A stretch of DNA of 38,040 nucleotides from NCBI RefSeq assembly GCF_002414005.1, contig NZ_DHYG01000057.1:1-38040 (forward strand), read 5' to 3'. Every line of letters begins with the position of its first letter. Positions within the stretch are counted from its first letter, which is position 1. Of this stretch, positions 1 to 8,097 are shown one piece after another. A program made the translations under genes and the position numbers. The stretch comes from Psychrobacter sp. UBA5136. GTDB lineage: Bacteria; Pseudomonadota; Gammaproteobacteria; Pseudomonadales; Moraxellaceae. A model generated the notes under the pieces. That model was given only the letters and a program-made list of their open reading frames with translations. It was not told the DNA's origin and made no database searches.

Positions 1-80
1 TTTTGGGTTTGGTATTAATTAATAAATTAAATGAAAAAGTTTACCAAAGTCCGACTAAGTTTTTATAGGAGCAAAAACAA

Positions 81-109
81 AAAAAGGACGCCTCTCAGCG
101 TCCTTTTTT
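81..109 (-). terminator. Intrinsic terminator after sodB
   Basis: GGACGC (86-91) pairs with GCGTCC (98-103) across a 6-base loop. The stem is flanked by an A tract on the left and seven Ts on the right, so it can work in both directions. It lies about 30 bases beyond the sodB stop on the minus strand. Confidence 0.85.
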
Positions 110-136
110 ACTAACCAAATACTTAGTGATTAAAGA

Positions 137-766
137 TTACTCTTCAACACCAGCGTCTTGACCTTTATATTTCGCGTTTGCGTAGTCCCAGTTCACTAGC
201 TTATCTAGGAACGTATCAACATAGTCAGGACGACGGTTACGATAATCGATGTAGTAAGCATGTTCCCATACGTCACAGGTCAAGACCGCGACTTTATCGT
301 GGGTCATTGGGTTATCAGCATCACCTGTTTTCATCACTGATAGTTTACCACCGACTTTATCAGCAACGAGCCAAGCCCAACCAGAACCAAACTGTGACGT
401 TGCTGCGTTTTTGAACTCTTCGCGGAATTTATCATAGCTACCAAAATCTTCTTCGATTTTCGCTTTCAAATCACCAGTAGGTTCGCCGCCACCATTATCA
501 GGCGTCATGCAGTTCCAATAGAACGTATGGTTCCATACTTGCGCTGCTTGGTTAAACATGGTTTGTTTGCTGTCATCTTCCGCAGTCGCTTTGATGATTT
601 CAGGTAGTGTCTTGTCTTCTAGACCAGAACCAGGTAGCAATTCATTTAGCTTGTTTACGTAAGCAGCGTGGTGCTTATCATGATGATACTCTAGCGTCTC
701 AGCACTGATATGCGGCTCAAGCGCATCTTTTGCATAAGGTAGGTCTGGTAAATTAATATTTGACAT
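137..766 (-). CDS. sodB: Superoxide dismutase [Fe]
   Basis: Cytoplasmic superoxide dismutase that converts superoxide to hydrogen peroxide and oxygen. The 209-residue protein has the whole Fe/Mn-SOD fold. The four metal ligands are visible by comparison with E. coli SodB: His28 (in EYHHDKHH), His80 (in QVWNHTFYW), Asp165 and His169 (in DVWEHAYYIDY). Gln76 in AAQVWNH and the FGSGW segment point to the iron rather than the manganese type. The start is supported by an AAGGAT Shine-Dalgarno sequence nine bases upstream (AAGGATAAAATAACT then ATG). It is a single-gene leftward unit, closed by the terminator at 81-109 and divergent from rdgB. No clear Fur box was seen upstream. Family assignment is secure; the metal preference is inferred. 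Confidence 0.96.
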   Translation of the reverse strand: MSNINLPDLPYAKDALEPHISAETLEYHHDKHHAAYVNKLNELLPGSGLEDKTLPEIIKATAEDDSKQTMFNQAAQVWNHTFYWNCMTPDNGGGEPTGDLKAKIEEDFGSYDKFREEFKNAATSQFGSGWAWLVADKVGGKLSVMKTGDADNPMTHDKVAVLTCDVWEHAYYIDYRNRRPDYVDTFLDKLVNWDYANAKYKGQDAGVEE

Positions 767-1217
767 AGTTATTTTATCCTTGCTGGTTTAGCCATTAGTA
801 TTAGGTATAGCTTAAAATGAACGCTATAAATTATGAGACTAAATTGGCTTAGTTTATTGTTAGGGAGAGGTATTAAGCAACATGCTGCTGCACATTGTGG
901 TAAACCTAAAAAACTCTAAATTTAAAAGCTATCTTAAGCGAGCATAACTTAATAGATATTGTACTTTTAACACTAAAACTTTAAAACACCAAATAATCGA
1001 CTCAAAAGCCATTATTAGGATTTAAAAGTATTATTAACTTTAAGTTCACAAGCCATAAGATATAATTCACTGTAGCTTATTAGCTATTATAGCAAGAGTG
1101 GCGACAAATATCAGTTACCAAATGTTATGAATCGCCAATACGTTATGCTAATTGGTAATTTAGCCAGTGAGCACTTAGAATATACAAGTATAGGTTACTT
1201 AAGTAAGGATGCATAAT
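767..1217. other. Divergent intergenic region sodB/rdgB
   Basis: No open reading frame looks real here. The stretch is AT-rich and must hold the promoters of both divergent genes. The best single match is a perfect TATAAT at 1061-1066 on the plus strand, about 150 bases before rdgB, but no good -35 box sits at the right distance. Confidence 0.5.
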
Positions 1218-1886
1218 ATGACTCACAGCAGCGCCGCGGACACTACCCGAGAAGAAAATTTAAATCCAGTCACCCCCTCTAATCAATGGGTGCTCGCCAG
1301 TAATAATAAAGGCAAACTTGCTGAATTTAAGCGCTTGTTTGCGGCAGCAGATTTGGATGTGACGATTATCCCGCAAGGTCAGCTTGATATCGAAGACGCG
1401 ATTGAGGACGGGCTAAGCTTCGTTGAGAACGCCATTATCAAAGCGCGTCATGCTAGCCGCGCAAGCGGACTGCCGGCGATTGCTGATGATTCAGGACTTT
1501 GCGTGCCAGTATTGGGCAACGCTCCCGGTATTTACTCGGCACGCTATGCCGGCGAGCACGGCAACGATGCCAAAAACAATGCCAAACTTATCGCTGAGTT
1601 GCAGCCTATCCGCGATACACAGCCAAGTACGCCTATCAAAGGCATGTTTGTTTGCGTATTAGCAATGGTGCGCCATGCCGATGATCCGCTACCGATTATC
1701 GCCCAAGGTTTATGGCAAGGCGAGATTTTAGCGGCGCCCTATGGCGATGGCGGCTTCGGTTATGACCCACTGTTTTGGTTGCCAGAGTTACAAGCAACAG
1801 CGGCAAGCTTAAGCGCTGCCGATAAAAACAGCGTCAGTCATCGCGGCCAAGCGATTCGGCAATTATTAACACAATTGCCTTTGTAA
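1218..1886 (+). CDS. rdgB: Non-canonical purine NTP pyrophosphatase, RdgB/HAM1 family
   Basis: Hydrolyses dITP, XTP and related deaminated purine nucleotides to the monophosphates, keeping them out of DNA and RNA. Family signatures in order: VLASNNKGKLAEF (nucleotide-binding start), FVENAIIKARHA, AIADDSGLCVPVL with the catalytic acidic pair, GIYSARYAG, GYDPLFWLPE and SHRGQAIRQL near the C-terminus. An ATG at 1209 is also in frame, but it overlaps the AAGGA Shine-Dalgarno sequence at 1205-1209. The ATG at 1218 lies eight bases behind that site and is the better start (222 residues). The roughly 20 residues before the conserved VLASNN are not conserved in the family. No strong terminator follows; the gene reads toward tig. 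Confidence 0.93.
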   Translation: MTHSSAADTTREENLNPVTPSNQWVLASNNKGKLAEFKRLFAAADLDVTIIPQGQLDIEDAIEDGLSFVENAIIKARHASRASGLPAIADDSGLCVPVLGNAPGIYSARYAGEHGNDAKNNAKLIAELQPIRDTQPSTPIKGMFVCVLAMVRHADDPLPIIAQGLWQGEILAAPYGDGGFGYDPLFWLPELQATAASLSAADKNSVSHRGQAIRQLLTQLPL

Positions 1887-2013
1887 GCTTTTTCGGGGAT
1901 AAATAAGCCGCTAAAAGCAAAGTAGGACCTATAAAGCCTACAAGCCGCGCTTAAACAGATAATTTTTACTTTGATAAACAGATAGATTATACTGTTCTAC
2001 TTTTAAAATTTTG

Positions 2014-2040
2014 TTGAAAGCCCTTATTTGTCTGTATAAT
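2014..2040 (+). promoter_or_regulatory. Candidate sigma-70 promoter for tig
   Basis: TTGAAA (2014-2019) and a perfect TATAAT (2035-2040) are separated by 15 bases; alternatively TTGTTG (2011-2016) gives an 18-base spacer. Transcription from here would give trigger factor a 5' leader of about 265 bases. Confidence 0.55.
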
Positions 2041-2133
2041 TGCGCAAAAAGCGTTATTATGCGAGCGATTTACGGTTAATATTGATGGCTGATAGCGTCT
2101 AAAAAGATTAAGCGTTGCGCATGTTTGTGTCAG

Positions 2134-2208
2134 TAGCGATTGCTAAGATTATGAACAGTGACTTCGTAAGCTATCACTGTCCCCTATTTATTCCAACGAC
2201 AATCGCTA
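2134..2208 (+). other. Nested inverted repeats (possible structured leader RNA)
   Basis: TAGCGATTG (2134-2142) is exactly complementary to CAATCGCTA (2200-2208). Inside it, ACAGTGA (2155-2161) pairs with TCACTGT (2174-2180), and CTT/AAG (2162-2164, 2168-2170) can extend that inner stem. A further GTGT (2127-2130)/ACAC (2211-2214) pairing can stack outside. No T tract follows, so this is not a terminator. It would lie in the tig transcript if the 2014-2040 promoter is used. Function unknown. Confidence 0.5.
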
Positions 2209-2311
2209 GCACACGCCCGTATCTTGCGGCACGGTTGTCTATTATTATCTACATTTAACCCTAAGTACTGTTCATTCAAAAGTACTATTTAATCCTAAAG
2301 GTGTAACGAAC

Positions 2312-3649
2312 ATGGCTACAGATTTACAAGTCACAACCAACAAGCTGTCTAACAAAGAAACTCAGCTAACGGTTAAAGTACCCGTTGAAAAAATTCAAAA
2401 CAAAGTTGAAGGCCGTATCAGCCAAGTGGCGAAAACTGCCAAGATTGACGGTTTCCGTAAAGGCAAAGTACCAATGTCGCATATCCGTTCACAGTACGGT
2501 GCCGGCATTCAGCAAGAAGTGATCAACGATGTGATCCGTGATACCGTGTTTGAAGCGATCAAATCTGAAGACATCCGTGCCGTTGGTATGCCAAATATCG
2601 ACGACGTTAAACTAGAAGACGACTTCTTGGTTTATCAAGCCACTGTTGAAATCTTCCCAGAAATCGACGTCCAAGGCATTGATGAAATCGAAGTTGAGCG
2701 TCAAACTGCGACCGTGAGCGACGAAGACGTTGACACCATGATCGAAAACCTACAAAAACAGCGCGCTGAGTTCGTTGAGAAAAAAGGCAAAGCAGCCAAA
2801 GACAACCAAGTGACCTTTGATTTTGAAGGTTCAATCGATGGCGAAAAATTCGAAGGCGGCTCTGCTGAAGACTTCAAATTGGTTATCGGTAGCAACCAGA
2901 TGATTCCAGGCTTTGAAGATGGCATCAAAGGCATGAAAGCTGGCGAAGAAAAAGTTATCGACGTGACTTTCCCAGAAGATTATCAAGCTGAAAACTTGGC
3001 TGGTAAAGAAGCACAATTTAAAATCAATGTAAAATTGGTTGAAAAATCAAAACTTCCAGAAATCGACGAAGAATTCCTTGAATTATTTGGCGTAAAAGAA
3101 GGCGGCGTTGAGAAATTAAAAGAAGACGTGCGTAAAAACATGGAGCGCGAAATCAAAAATGCAGCGCGTAGCCAAGTAAAACAAGCGACGTTTGATGCGC
3201 TACTTGAAAAAAATGAGTTTGACGTTCCAAACGCCATGCTAGAGCAAGAAATCGATCGTCAGCGCAACATGATGATGCAGCGTTTTTCTCAGCAGTTCGG
3301 TGCGAGCGCGGATAGCTTTGATAAAGACATGTTGCCAAACGAGCTATTTGAAGAGCAAGCGCTACGTGCTGCCCGCCTTGGCATCATCGTTGCTCGTATT
3401 ATCGACACCAAAGGCTTAGAAGTTGATCAAGAGCGCGTTGAAAGCTTTATCAAAGAAGCCGCTGAAAACTACGAAGACCCAGCGGAAGTCATCGAGTACT
3501 ACACCAATGATAAGCAGCAGCGCGCAAACATTGAGTCAGTCGTGCTAGAAGACCAAGTGGTTGATTATCTAATCAGCCAAGGTAAAGTCACTGACAAAGA
3601 AGTTAGCTACCAAGACCTACTAGCCGCTCAGCAGCAGCAGGCGATGTAA
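2312..3649 (+). CDS. tig: Trigger factor, ribosome-associated chaperone and peptidyl-prolyl isomerase
   Basis: Binds the ribosome at the peptide exit and shields and isomerises nascent chains in the cytoplasm. The 445-residue length is normal for the family. Domains in order: N-terminal ribosome-binding domain with the signature loop GFRKGK at residues 47-52; FKBP-type isomerase domain at roughly 160-247 (VTFDFEGSIDG, MIPGFEDGIKGMKAGEEK); and a long helical C-terminal chaperone domain ending in a Gln-rich tail. The start has AAAGGTG about nine bases upstream. It is followed by clpP and clpX, the gene order usual in proteobacteria, but here a strong terminator and 525 bases separate tig from clpP, so they are probably transcribed separately. 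Confidence 0.97.
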   Translation: MATDLQVTTNKLSNKETQLTVKVPVEKIQNKVEGRISQVAKTAKIDGFRKGKVPMSHIRSQYGAGIQQEVINDVIRDTVFEAIKSEDIRAVGMPNIDDVKLEDDFLVYQATVEIFPEIDVQGIDEIEVERQTATVSDEDVDTMIENLQKQRAEFVEKKGKAAKDNQVTFDFEGSIDGEKFEGGSAEDFKLVIGSNQMIPGFEDGIKGMKAGEEKVIDVTFPEDYQAENLAGKEAQFKINVKLVEKSKLPEIDEEFLELFGVKEGGVEKLKEDVRKNMEREIKNAARSQVKQATFDALLEKNEFDVPNAMLEQEIDRQRNMMMQRFSQQFGASADSFDKDMLPNELFEEQALRAARLGIIVARIIDTKGLEVDQERVESFIKEAAENYEDPAEVIEYYTNDKQQRANIESVVLEDQVVDYLISQGKVTDKEVSYQDLLAAQQQQAM

Positions 3650-3678
3650 TCTAGGTAGTCTAGATAATCTAGCGCTTT

Positions 3679-3698
3679 ACCAGTCAAAACTGACTGGT
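3679..3698 (+). other. Hairpin behind tig
   Basis: ACCAGTCA (3679-3686) pairs perfectly with TGACTGGT (3691-3698) across a 4-base loop. Only three Ts follow, so it is at best a weak terminator in tandem with the strong one at 3716-3749. It might protect the mRNA 3' end. Confidence 0.5.
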
Positions 3699-3715
3699 TT
3701 CATACCTCAATTAGC

Positions 3716-3749
3716 AAAAATGCCCTAACACATTTGTTAGGGCATTTTT
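3716..3749 (+). terminator. Intrinsic terminator after tig
   Basis: TGCCCTAACA (3721-3730) and TGTTAGGGCA (3735-3744) form a perfect 10-bp stem with a 4-base loop, preceded by five As and followed by five Ts. It can work in both directions. Confidence 0.9.
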
Positions 3750-4175
3750 ATAGCCCATTTAAAAACTGCTAAACTGCGAAACTGCTAACTTAGCAGCGAT
3801 TTTTATAAACAGATTATTCATGCCGCCCTTGATAAGTGCGTACTGACGCCTTATTAATAGGAAGTCACTCACGTTATGAGTAGAACGTCATTTGTCACAT
3901 TAAACAGTTACTATTGTTTTGATAAAAAAGTTACCATTAGCTCACTTATTTTTAGCAGTTAAGCACTTTTGTTAAGCATGCTTAAATAGCCACAATTCGC
4001 TATTAACAGTACCTCTAACGCAGAATTGGTTTAATAAATTTACGCCCTAATAGGTTTTATTTTCTAGTAGGTTTTATTACCAAGCGATAATGTTTACAAT
4101 GATAATCATCAATAACAATGTAGCCAACAGCTAGTTTCTATTTTTTATTTATGGACTTATAAACAGGACCTCTTT
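3750..4175 (+). other. Intergenic region upstream of clpP
   Basis: About 425 bases with no plausible gene. It contains a perfect 14-base palindrome (3972-3985) and a partial Fur-box-like sequence around ATGATAATCAT (4099-4109). No clear -35/-10 pair could be picked out. Confidence 0.45.
3972..3985. repeat. Perfect 14-bp palindrome TTAAGCATGCTTAA
   Basis: Exactly self-complementary over 14 bases, about 190 bases upstream of clpP. It could be a protein-binding site for a dimeric regulator. It lacks a loop or T tract, so it is not a terminator. Confidence 0.45.
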
Positions 4176-4853
4176 ATGACAGATTATGATCGCATCACTA
4201 CCAACCCGCATTTTGATATGTTGATGAGTGCGCATGACAACGTACAAAGCACGACTCAAGCCGCATTAGTGCCGATGGTCGTTGAGCAATCCGCGCGCGG
4301 TGAACGCTCGTTTGATATTTTCTCACGCCTACTACGTGAGCGCGTTATCTTTTTGACCGGTCAAGTTGAAGACCACATGGCCAATCTTATCGTCGCCCAG
4401 TTGTTATTTTTAGAAGCAGAAAACCCTGATAAAGACATTCATTTATATATCAATTCACCAGGCGGCTCAGTCAGTGCGGGCTTGGCGATTTTTGATACCA
4501 TGAACTTTATCAAACCTGAAGTTTCGACCATTTGTATGGGCGGCGCGTATAGCATGGGCTCATTCTTGCTAGCAGCGGGTGAAAAAGGCAAACGTTATGC
4601 CCTAGCCAACTCGCGCGTGATGATTCATCAGCCTTCAGGCGGCGCGCAAGGTCAAGCGACCGATATCGAAATTAACGCGCGTGAGATTCTAAAAACCCGC
4701 GCTCGTTTAAACGAGATTTTGGCTGAGCGTACGGGTCAACCAGTTGAGAAAATTGAAAAAGACGTTGAGCGTGATTTTTGGTTAGATGCGCGCGAGGCCA
4801 AAGAATACGGCTTGGTTGATGAAGTACTAGAGCGTCGCCCAGATTCCTTGTAA
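4176..4853 (+). CDS. clpP: ATP-dependent Clp protease proteolytic subunit
   Basis: Serine protease (family S14) that forms the double-heptamer chamber degrading proteins delivered by ClpX or ClpA. By alignment with E. coli ClpP the catalytic triad is Ser126 (in GGAYSMG), His151 (in MIHQP) and Asp200 (in ERDFW). At 225 residues it is slightly long, mostly because of a roughly 30-residue N-terminal part that is likely a cleaved propeptide before the ALVPMVVEQSARGERSFDI segment. The oxyanion segment reads GGAYSMGS where most ClpPs have GQAASMGA. A Shine-Dalgarno-like AGGA lies seven to ten bases before the ATG. clpX follows 175 bases later on the same strand. Confidence 0.97.
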   Translation: MTDYDRITTNPHFDMLMSAHDNVQSTTQAALVPMVVEQSARGERSFDIFSRLLRERVIFLTGQVEDHMANLIVAQLLFLEAENPDKDIHLYINSPGGSVSAGLAIFDTMNFIKPEVSTICMGGAYSMGSFLLAAGEKGKRYALANSRVMIHQPSGGAQGQATDIEINAREILKTRARLNEILAERTGQPVEKIEKDVERDFWLDAREAKEYGLVDEVLERRPDSL

Positions 4854-4860
4854 TTGTAAT

Positions 4861-4888
4861 TTTATCATTGCTGCTTTGTCATTGCTGT
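4861..4888 (+). repeat. Two 14-bp direct repeats behind clpP
   Basis: Units at 4861-4874 and 4875-4888 match at 12 of 14 positions and share TCATTGCTG. They lie just after the clpP stop. Probably a small local duplication. Confidence 0.4.
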
Positions 4889-5028
4889 TATCATCACTGC
4901 AATGGCAAGCGTATAAGAGAATTTAAAACATCAGATGCTTAAGTGATATAGATGAGATGCTATGCGCTTTTGTGTCGATGTTAGTATTCAGGATATTTAT
5001 AAGCATTAAATTTTAGGAGTGCCTGTAT

Positions 5029-6300
5029 ATGGCAGAAGATAACGCCCCGCATTGTTCGTTTTGCGGCAAAGAAAAAAGTGAAGTAAAGCAGCTGATTGCC
5101 GCTGACGACGCCAATATCTGTAATGAATGTATCGAGCTATGTACGGACCTTATCGCTGATAGTGCCGAAGATGGTGACGACAGCGATATTGATACCTCTT
5201 GGGTCAATAAAAAACTGCCCACGCCAAAAGAGCTACGCGCCAAACTCGACGAGTACGTCATCGGTCAAGACGCGGCAAAAAAAGCCTTGGCGGTTGCGGT
5301 TTATAACCATTATAAACGCCTAAAAGTTAGCCAAACCTTAGCCAGTGACAGTAAAAAAGCCAAAATCGGCGCTGATGATGCCATGGTTGAATTGGCAAAA
5401 AGTAATATCTTGCTGATTGGTCCAACGGGTTCTGGTAAGACGTTGCTGGCGCAAACCTTGGCGCGCTTGCTTGATGTGCCATTTGCGATGGCGGATGCGA
5501 CAACTCTAACTGAAGCGGGTTATGTCGGTGAAGATGTCGAAAACATCGTACAAAAACTATTGCAAGCGTCAGATTATGACGTGAGCAAGGCTGAGCAAGG
5601 TATCATCTATATCGATGAAATTGATAAAATCAGCAAAAAAGGCGACAACCCATCTATCACTCGTGACGTGTCAGGTGAAGGCGTACAGCAGGCTTTGCTA
5701 AAATTGATTGAGGGTACCGTTGCTGCTATTCCGCCCCATGGTGGTCGCAAGCATCCGCAGCAAGAGCTGATTCAAGTCGATACCAGCAATATCTTGATTA
5801 TCGTTGGTGGCGCGTTTGCTGGCCTTGATAAAGTCATTCAGCAGCGTACGGAAAAAGGCGGTATTGGTTTTAACGCCGATGTCAGCTCAAAAGATGATAG
5901 CCGCCGCAGCTCAGATTTGCTGCAGCAAGTTGAGCCAGAGGATTTGATCAAGTTTGGTTTGATTCCTGAGCTCATTGGTCGTCTGCCTGTACTTGCAGCG
6001 CTACAAGAGCTTGATGAAGAAGCACTGGTGCAGATTTTGACAGAGCCTAAGAATGCCTTAGTTAAACAGTATAAATATCTGTTTGAAATGGAAGGCGCTG
6101 AGATTAACTTTACCGAAAAAGCGCTTGATGCGATTGCCAAAAAAGCCATGGAGCGTAAAACCGGTGCGCGCGGCCTGCGCTCTATCGTAGAAAATGCTCT
6201 GCTAGAAACCATGTATGAATTGCCATCGATGAAAGATGCCAAAACTGTTTTGGTTGACGAGGAAGTGATTAACGAAGGCAAAACCCCTAAAACTGCGTAA
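5029..6300 (+). CDS. clpX: ATP-dependent Clp protease ATP-binding subunit ClpX
   Basis: AAA+ unfoldase that recognises substrates and threads them into ClpP. The 423-residue protein is of normal length. An N-terminal zinc-binding domain has Cys9, Cys12, Cys31 and Cys34. Next come Walker A GPTGSGKT (131-138), pore loop GYVGED (164-169), Walker B IIYIDEID (192-199) and the RKH pore loop in GGRKHPQQEL (238-247). The IGF loop (279-281), which docks on ClpP, is intact, so a working ClpXP pair is expected. AGGAG (5015-5019) lies nine bases before the ATG. A terminator follows at 6351-6384. Confidence 0.97.
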   Translation: MAEDNAPHCSFCGKEKSEVKQLIAADDANICNECIELCTDLIADSAEDGDDSDIDTSWVNKKLPTPKELRAKLDEYVIGQDAAKKALAVAVYNHYKRLKVSQTLASDSKKAKIGADDAMVELAKSNILLIGPTGSGKTLLAQTLARLLDVPFAMADATTLTEAGYVGEDVENIVQKLLQASDYDVSKAEQGIIYIDEIDKISKKGDNPSITRDVSGEGVQQALLKLIEGTVAAIPPHGGRKHPQQELIQVDTSNILIIVGGAFAGLDKVIQQRTEKGGIGFNADVSSKDDSRRSSDLLQQVEPEDLIKFGLIPELIGRLPVLAALQELDEEALVQILTEPKNALVKQYKYLFEMEGAEINFTEKALDAIAKKAMERKTGARGLRSIVENALLETMYELPSMKDAKTVLVDEEVINEGKTPKTA

Positions 6301-6350
6301 GTGATGATTGGATAAAAGCACCTCATTATACTTAATGGGGTACTTATTTA

Positions 6351-6384
6351 AAAAGCGTCTGGCCTTAGGTTCAGGCGCTTTTTT
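6351..6384 (+). terminator. Intrinsic terminator after clpX
   Basis: AAAAGCGTCTG (6351-6361) pairs with CAGGCGCTTTT (6372-6382) with one G-U pair; the T tract runs to 6384. Confidence 0.8.
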
Positions 6385-6576
6385 GTGTTTGGAAGTTCTC
6401 AATGTAAGCCGGTTAAAAATGACAGCTGCGTTTATCAATGGATGATAGCCAAATATCTAAATCATGCTAAGGTAAAGCTCTATTTATTCTTTAATTTTAA
6501 AATGAATAACCAATAAATTTAAAGATAAAAGCTATCACCAAACTTTTTAAACTAATGATACAAAGGACTGTTTATC

Positions 6577-7626
6577 ATGCTGAACACTATTTATGGCAAT
6601 GTCTCTGAAAACGCCTCTGCAATAGCAACCTCGCTACGTCAACATCTGCCTTTTTCCTCTGAACAAGATCAAGACATTACTCCGTATTATGCCAACCATG
6701 TCGCCGCTATCACGGGCGCAGGCTCGGGTATGGGGCGCGAGCTCGCCATGCATTTAGCAAAAATGGGCTGTCACGTGGCGCTATCGGATATCAACCCTGA
6801 GCAGCTAGCCCAAACCAAAGAATTACTGGTCGGTTATGATGTTAAAGTCACGACAACGGTACTTGATGTCTCAGACCAAAAAGCCGTCGAGGCATGGGCA
6901 GATAGCGTCATGGCTGAGCATGGTAAGGTGAACTTTGTCTTTAATAACGCGGGCGTAGCGCTCTACTCAACGGTAGAAGGTAGCAGCATTGACGAGCTTG
7001 AATGGATCATGGATATCAATTTTTGGGGCGTCGTATATGGCACCAAAGCGTTTTTACCTTTGATTAAAAACAGCGTCAAAGAAAGCGAAATTAATGGCGG
7101 TGATAAGGATAATAATTCGCGCCAATTTAACGAACACGGTCATATCATTAATATCTCAAGCGTATTTGGCTTAACTGCCCAGCCATCACAATCAGCTTAT
7201 AACGCTAGCAAATTTGCGGTACGCGGTTTTACCGAAAGTTTGCGCCAAGAGTTGGACATTCAGCGCTGCGGCGTTTCGGCAACCTGTGTGCATCCTGGCG
7301 GCATCAAAACCAACATTGCCAATAGCGCGCGCGGTAACGACAGCATCAGCGATCTTGGTATGCGTAGCGGTAGTAAAGCCATCAGCAGCTTTAATAAATT
7401 CTTAAAATTCGATGCCAGCGAAGCTGCTTGGATTATCTTGCAGGCGGCCGCAACCAACCAGCCGCGCTGCTTGATTGGTAACGATGCTAAATTTATCGAT
7501 GCTGTACAGCGGGTGTTCCCGTCCCGTTATGGTCAGGTACTCAATGACATGAATAAACTTTCACGTAAATTAAAAGGCAAAAAACGCACAAAGAATGCTA
7601 CCCGTAAAGCGGCCATCACTCACTAG
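6577..7626 (+). CDS. Short-chain dehydrogenase/reductase (SDR) family oxidoreductase
   Basis: Classical SDR with a Rossmann fold and unknown substrate. The coenzyme motif TGAGSGMG lies at residues 46-53. Asp71 at the end of the second strand (VALSDIN) favours NAD(H) over NADP(H). NNAG follows, then Ser194/Ser195 (INISSVFG) and the catalytic Tyr208 and Lys212 (YNASK). At 349 residues it is longer than the usual 250. It has about 40 extra N-terminal residues and a strongly basic tail (KGKKRTKNATRKA), which could bind membrane lipid or another polyanion. The start follows AAAGGA at a normal distance. It appears to be a single-gene unit between the clpX terminator and its own at 7690-7730. Confidence 0.88.
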   Translation: MLNTIYGNVSENASAIATSLRQHLPFSSEQDQDITPYYANHVAAITGAGSGMGRELAMHLAKMGCHVALSDINPEQLAQTKELLVGYDVKVTTTVLDVSDQKAVEAWADSVMAEHGKVNFVFNNAGVALYSTVEGSSIDELEWIMDINFWGVVYGTKAFLPLIKNSVKESEINGGDKDNNSRQFNEHGHIINISSVFGLTAQPSQSAYNASKFAVRGFTESLRQELDIQRCGVSATCVHPGGIKTNIANSARGNDSISDLGMRSGSKAISSFNKFLKFDASEAAWIILQAAATNQPRCLIGNDAKFIDAVQRVFPSRYGQVLNDMNKLSRKLKGKKRTKNATRKAAITH

Positions 7627-7689
7627 TTTAACGGCAAACAAGCCGCAACAGCTTAAACGCTTACAAAGCTATCTTCCTTAAACTTCCTC

Positions 7690-7730
7690 AAAAAAGCGCA
7701 TAAATATTTTTTATATGTATGCGCTTTTTT
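7690..7730 (+). terminator. Intrinsic terminator after the SDR gene
   Basis: AAAAAAGCGCATA (7690-7702) pairs exactly with TATGCGCTTTTTT (7718-7730); the loop is 15 bases and AT-rich. Confidence 0.85.
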
Positions 7731-8097
7731 ATTAAACCGTTTTTGGCCAAATTTTTGCGATATAGTCAAAATATCCTAAAAACGCTACGGTATTGCTTTC
7801 CACTCACTATAGTTTGTCACATCGGATTTATTTTCATTTTAAAACACTTTACGTATTCGTATTTGCTACAATCATGTTACTAGCAAGTTACAGCTTGATT
7901 ACTTGCCAATTTTTGCTAGGCAAATACAGCGGATTAATAAATAAAGTAGCTCTATATGCCTGCTGCTATAGTTTGTTTTATCTAAAATTTTTGCATCTTA
8001 TTCTTCTAAAACGAAGAATATAGCTCTGCCATTATGACGATTAAATTAGCATATAAATAAAATTTTACATATTATTATTTGAAATAAGGTTATTCCA
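7731..8097 (+). other. Intergenic region upstream of tsdA
   Basis: About 370 bases. A TTG-initiated 76-codon frame across 7793-8023 has no ribosome-binding site and a composition typical of AT-rich non-coding DNA, so it is not called. A perfect inverted repeat lies at 8000-8019. Confidence 0.45.
8000..8019. repeat. Inverted repeat ATTCTTC/GAAGAAT
   Basis: ATTCTTC (8000-8006) and GAAGAAT (8013-8019) are perfect complements around a 6-base centre, 78 bases upstream of the tsdA start. No T tract follows. It may be an operator or an mRNA leader hairpin. Confidence 0.45.

Larger units (their letters stand above)
1887..2311 (+). other. Long leader region upstream of tig
   Basis: A 425-base gap without a believable gene. 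It holds a promoter candidate at 2014-2040 and a nested set of inverted repeats at 2134-2208, listed separately. No convincing rdgB terminator was seen. Confidence 0.5.

Noticed and set aside
178..414. Plus-strand open frame inside sodB
   Set aside because: It lies wholly antisense to a secure sodB gene and has no ribosome-binding site.
5838..6326. 162-codon minus-strand frame in clpX
   Set aside because: Serine-rich antisense shadow of a secure gene.
7793..8023. TTG-initiated 76-codon frame upstream of tsdA
   Set aside because: No ribosome-binding site, AT-rich with a composition typical of intergenic DNA, and overlapping likely regulatory sequence.
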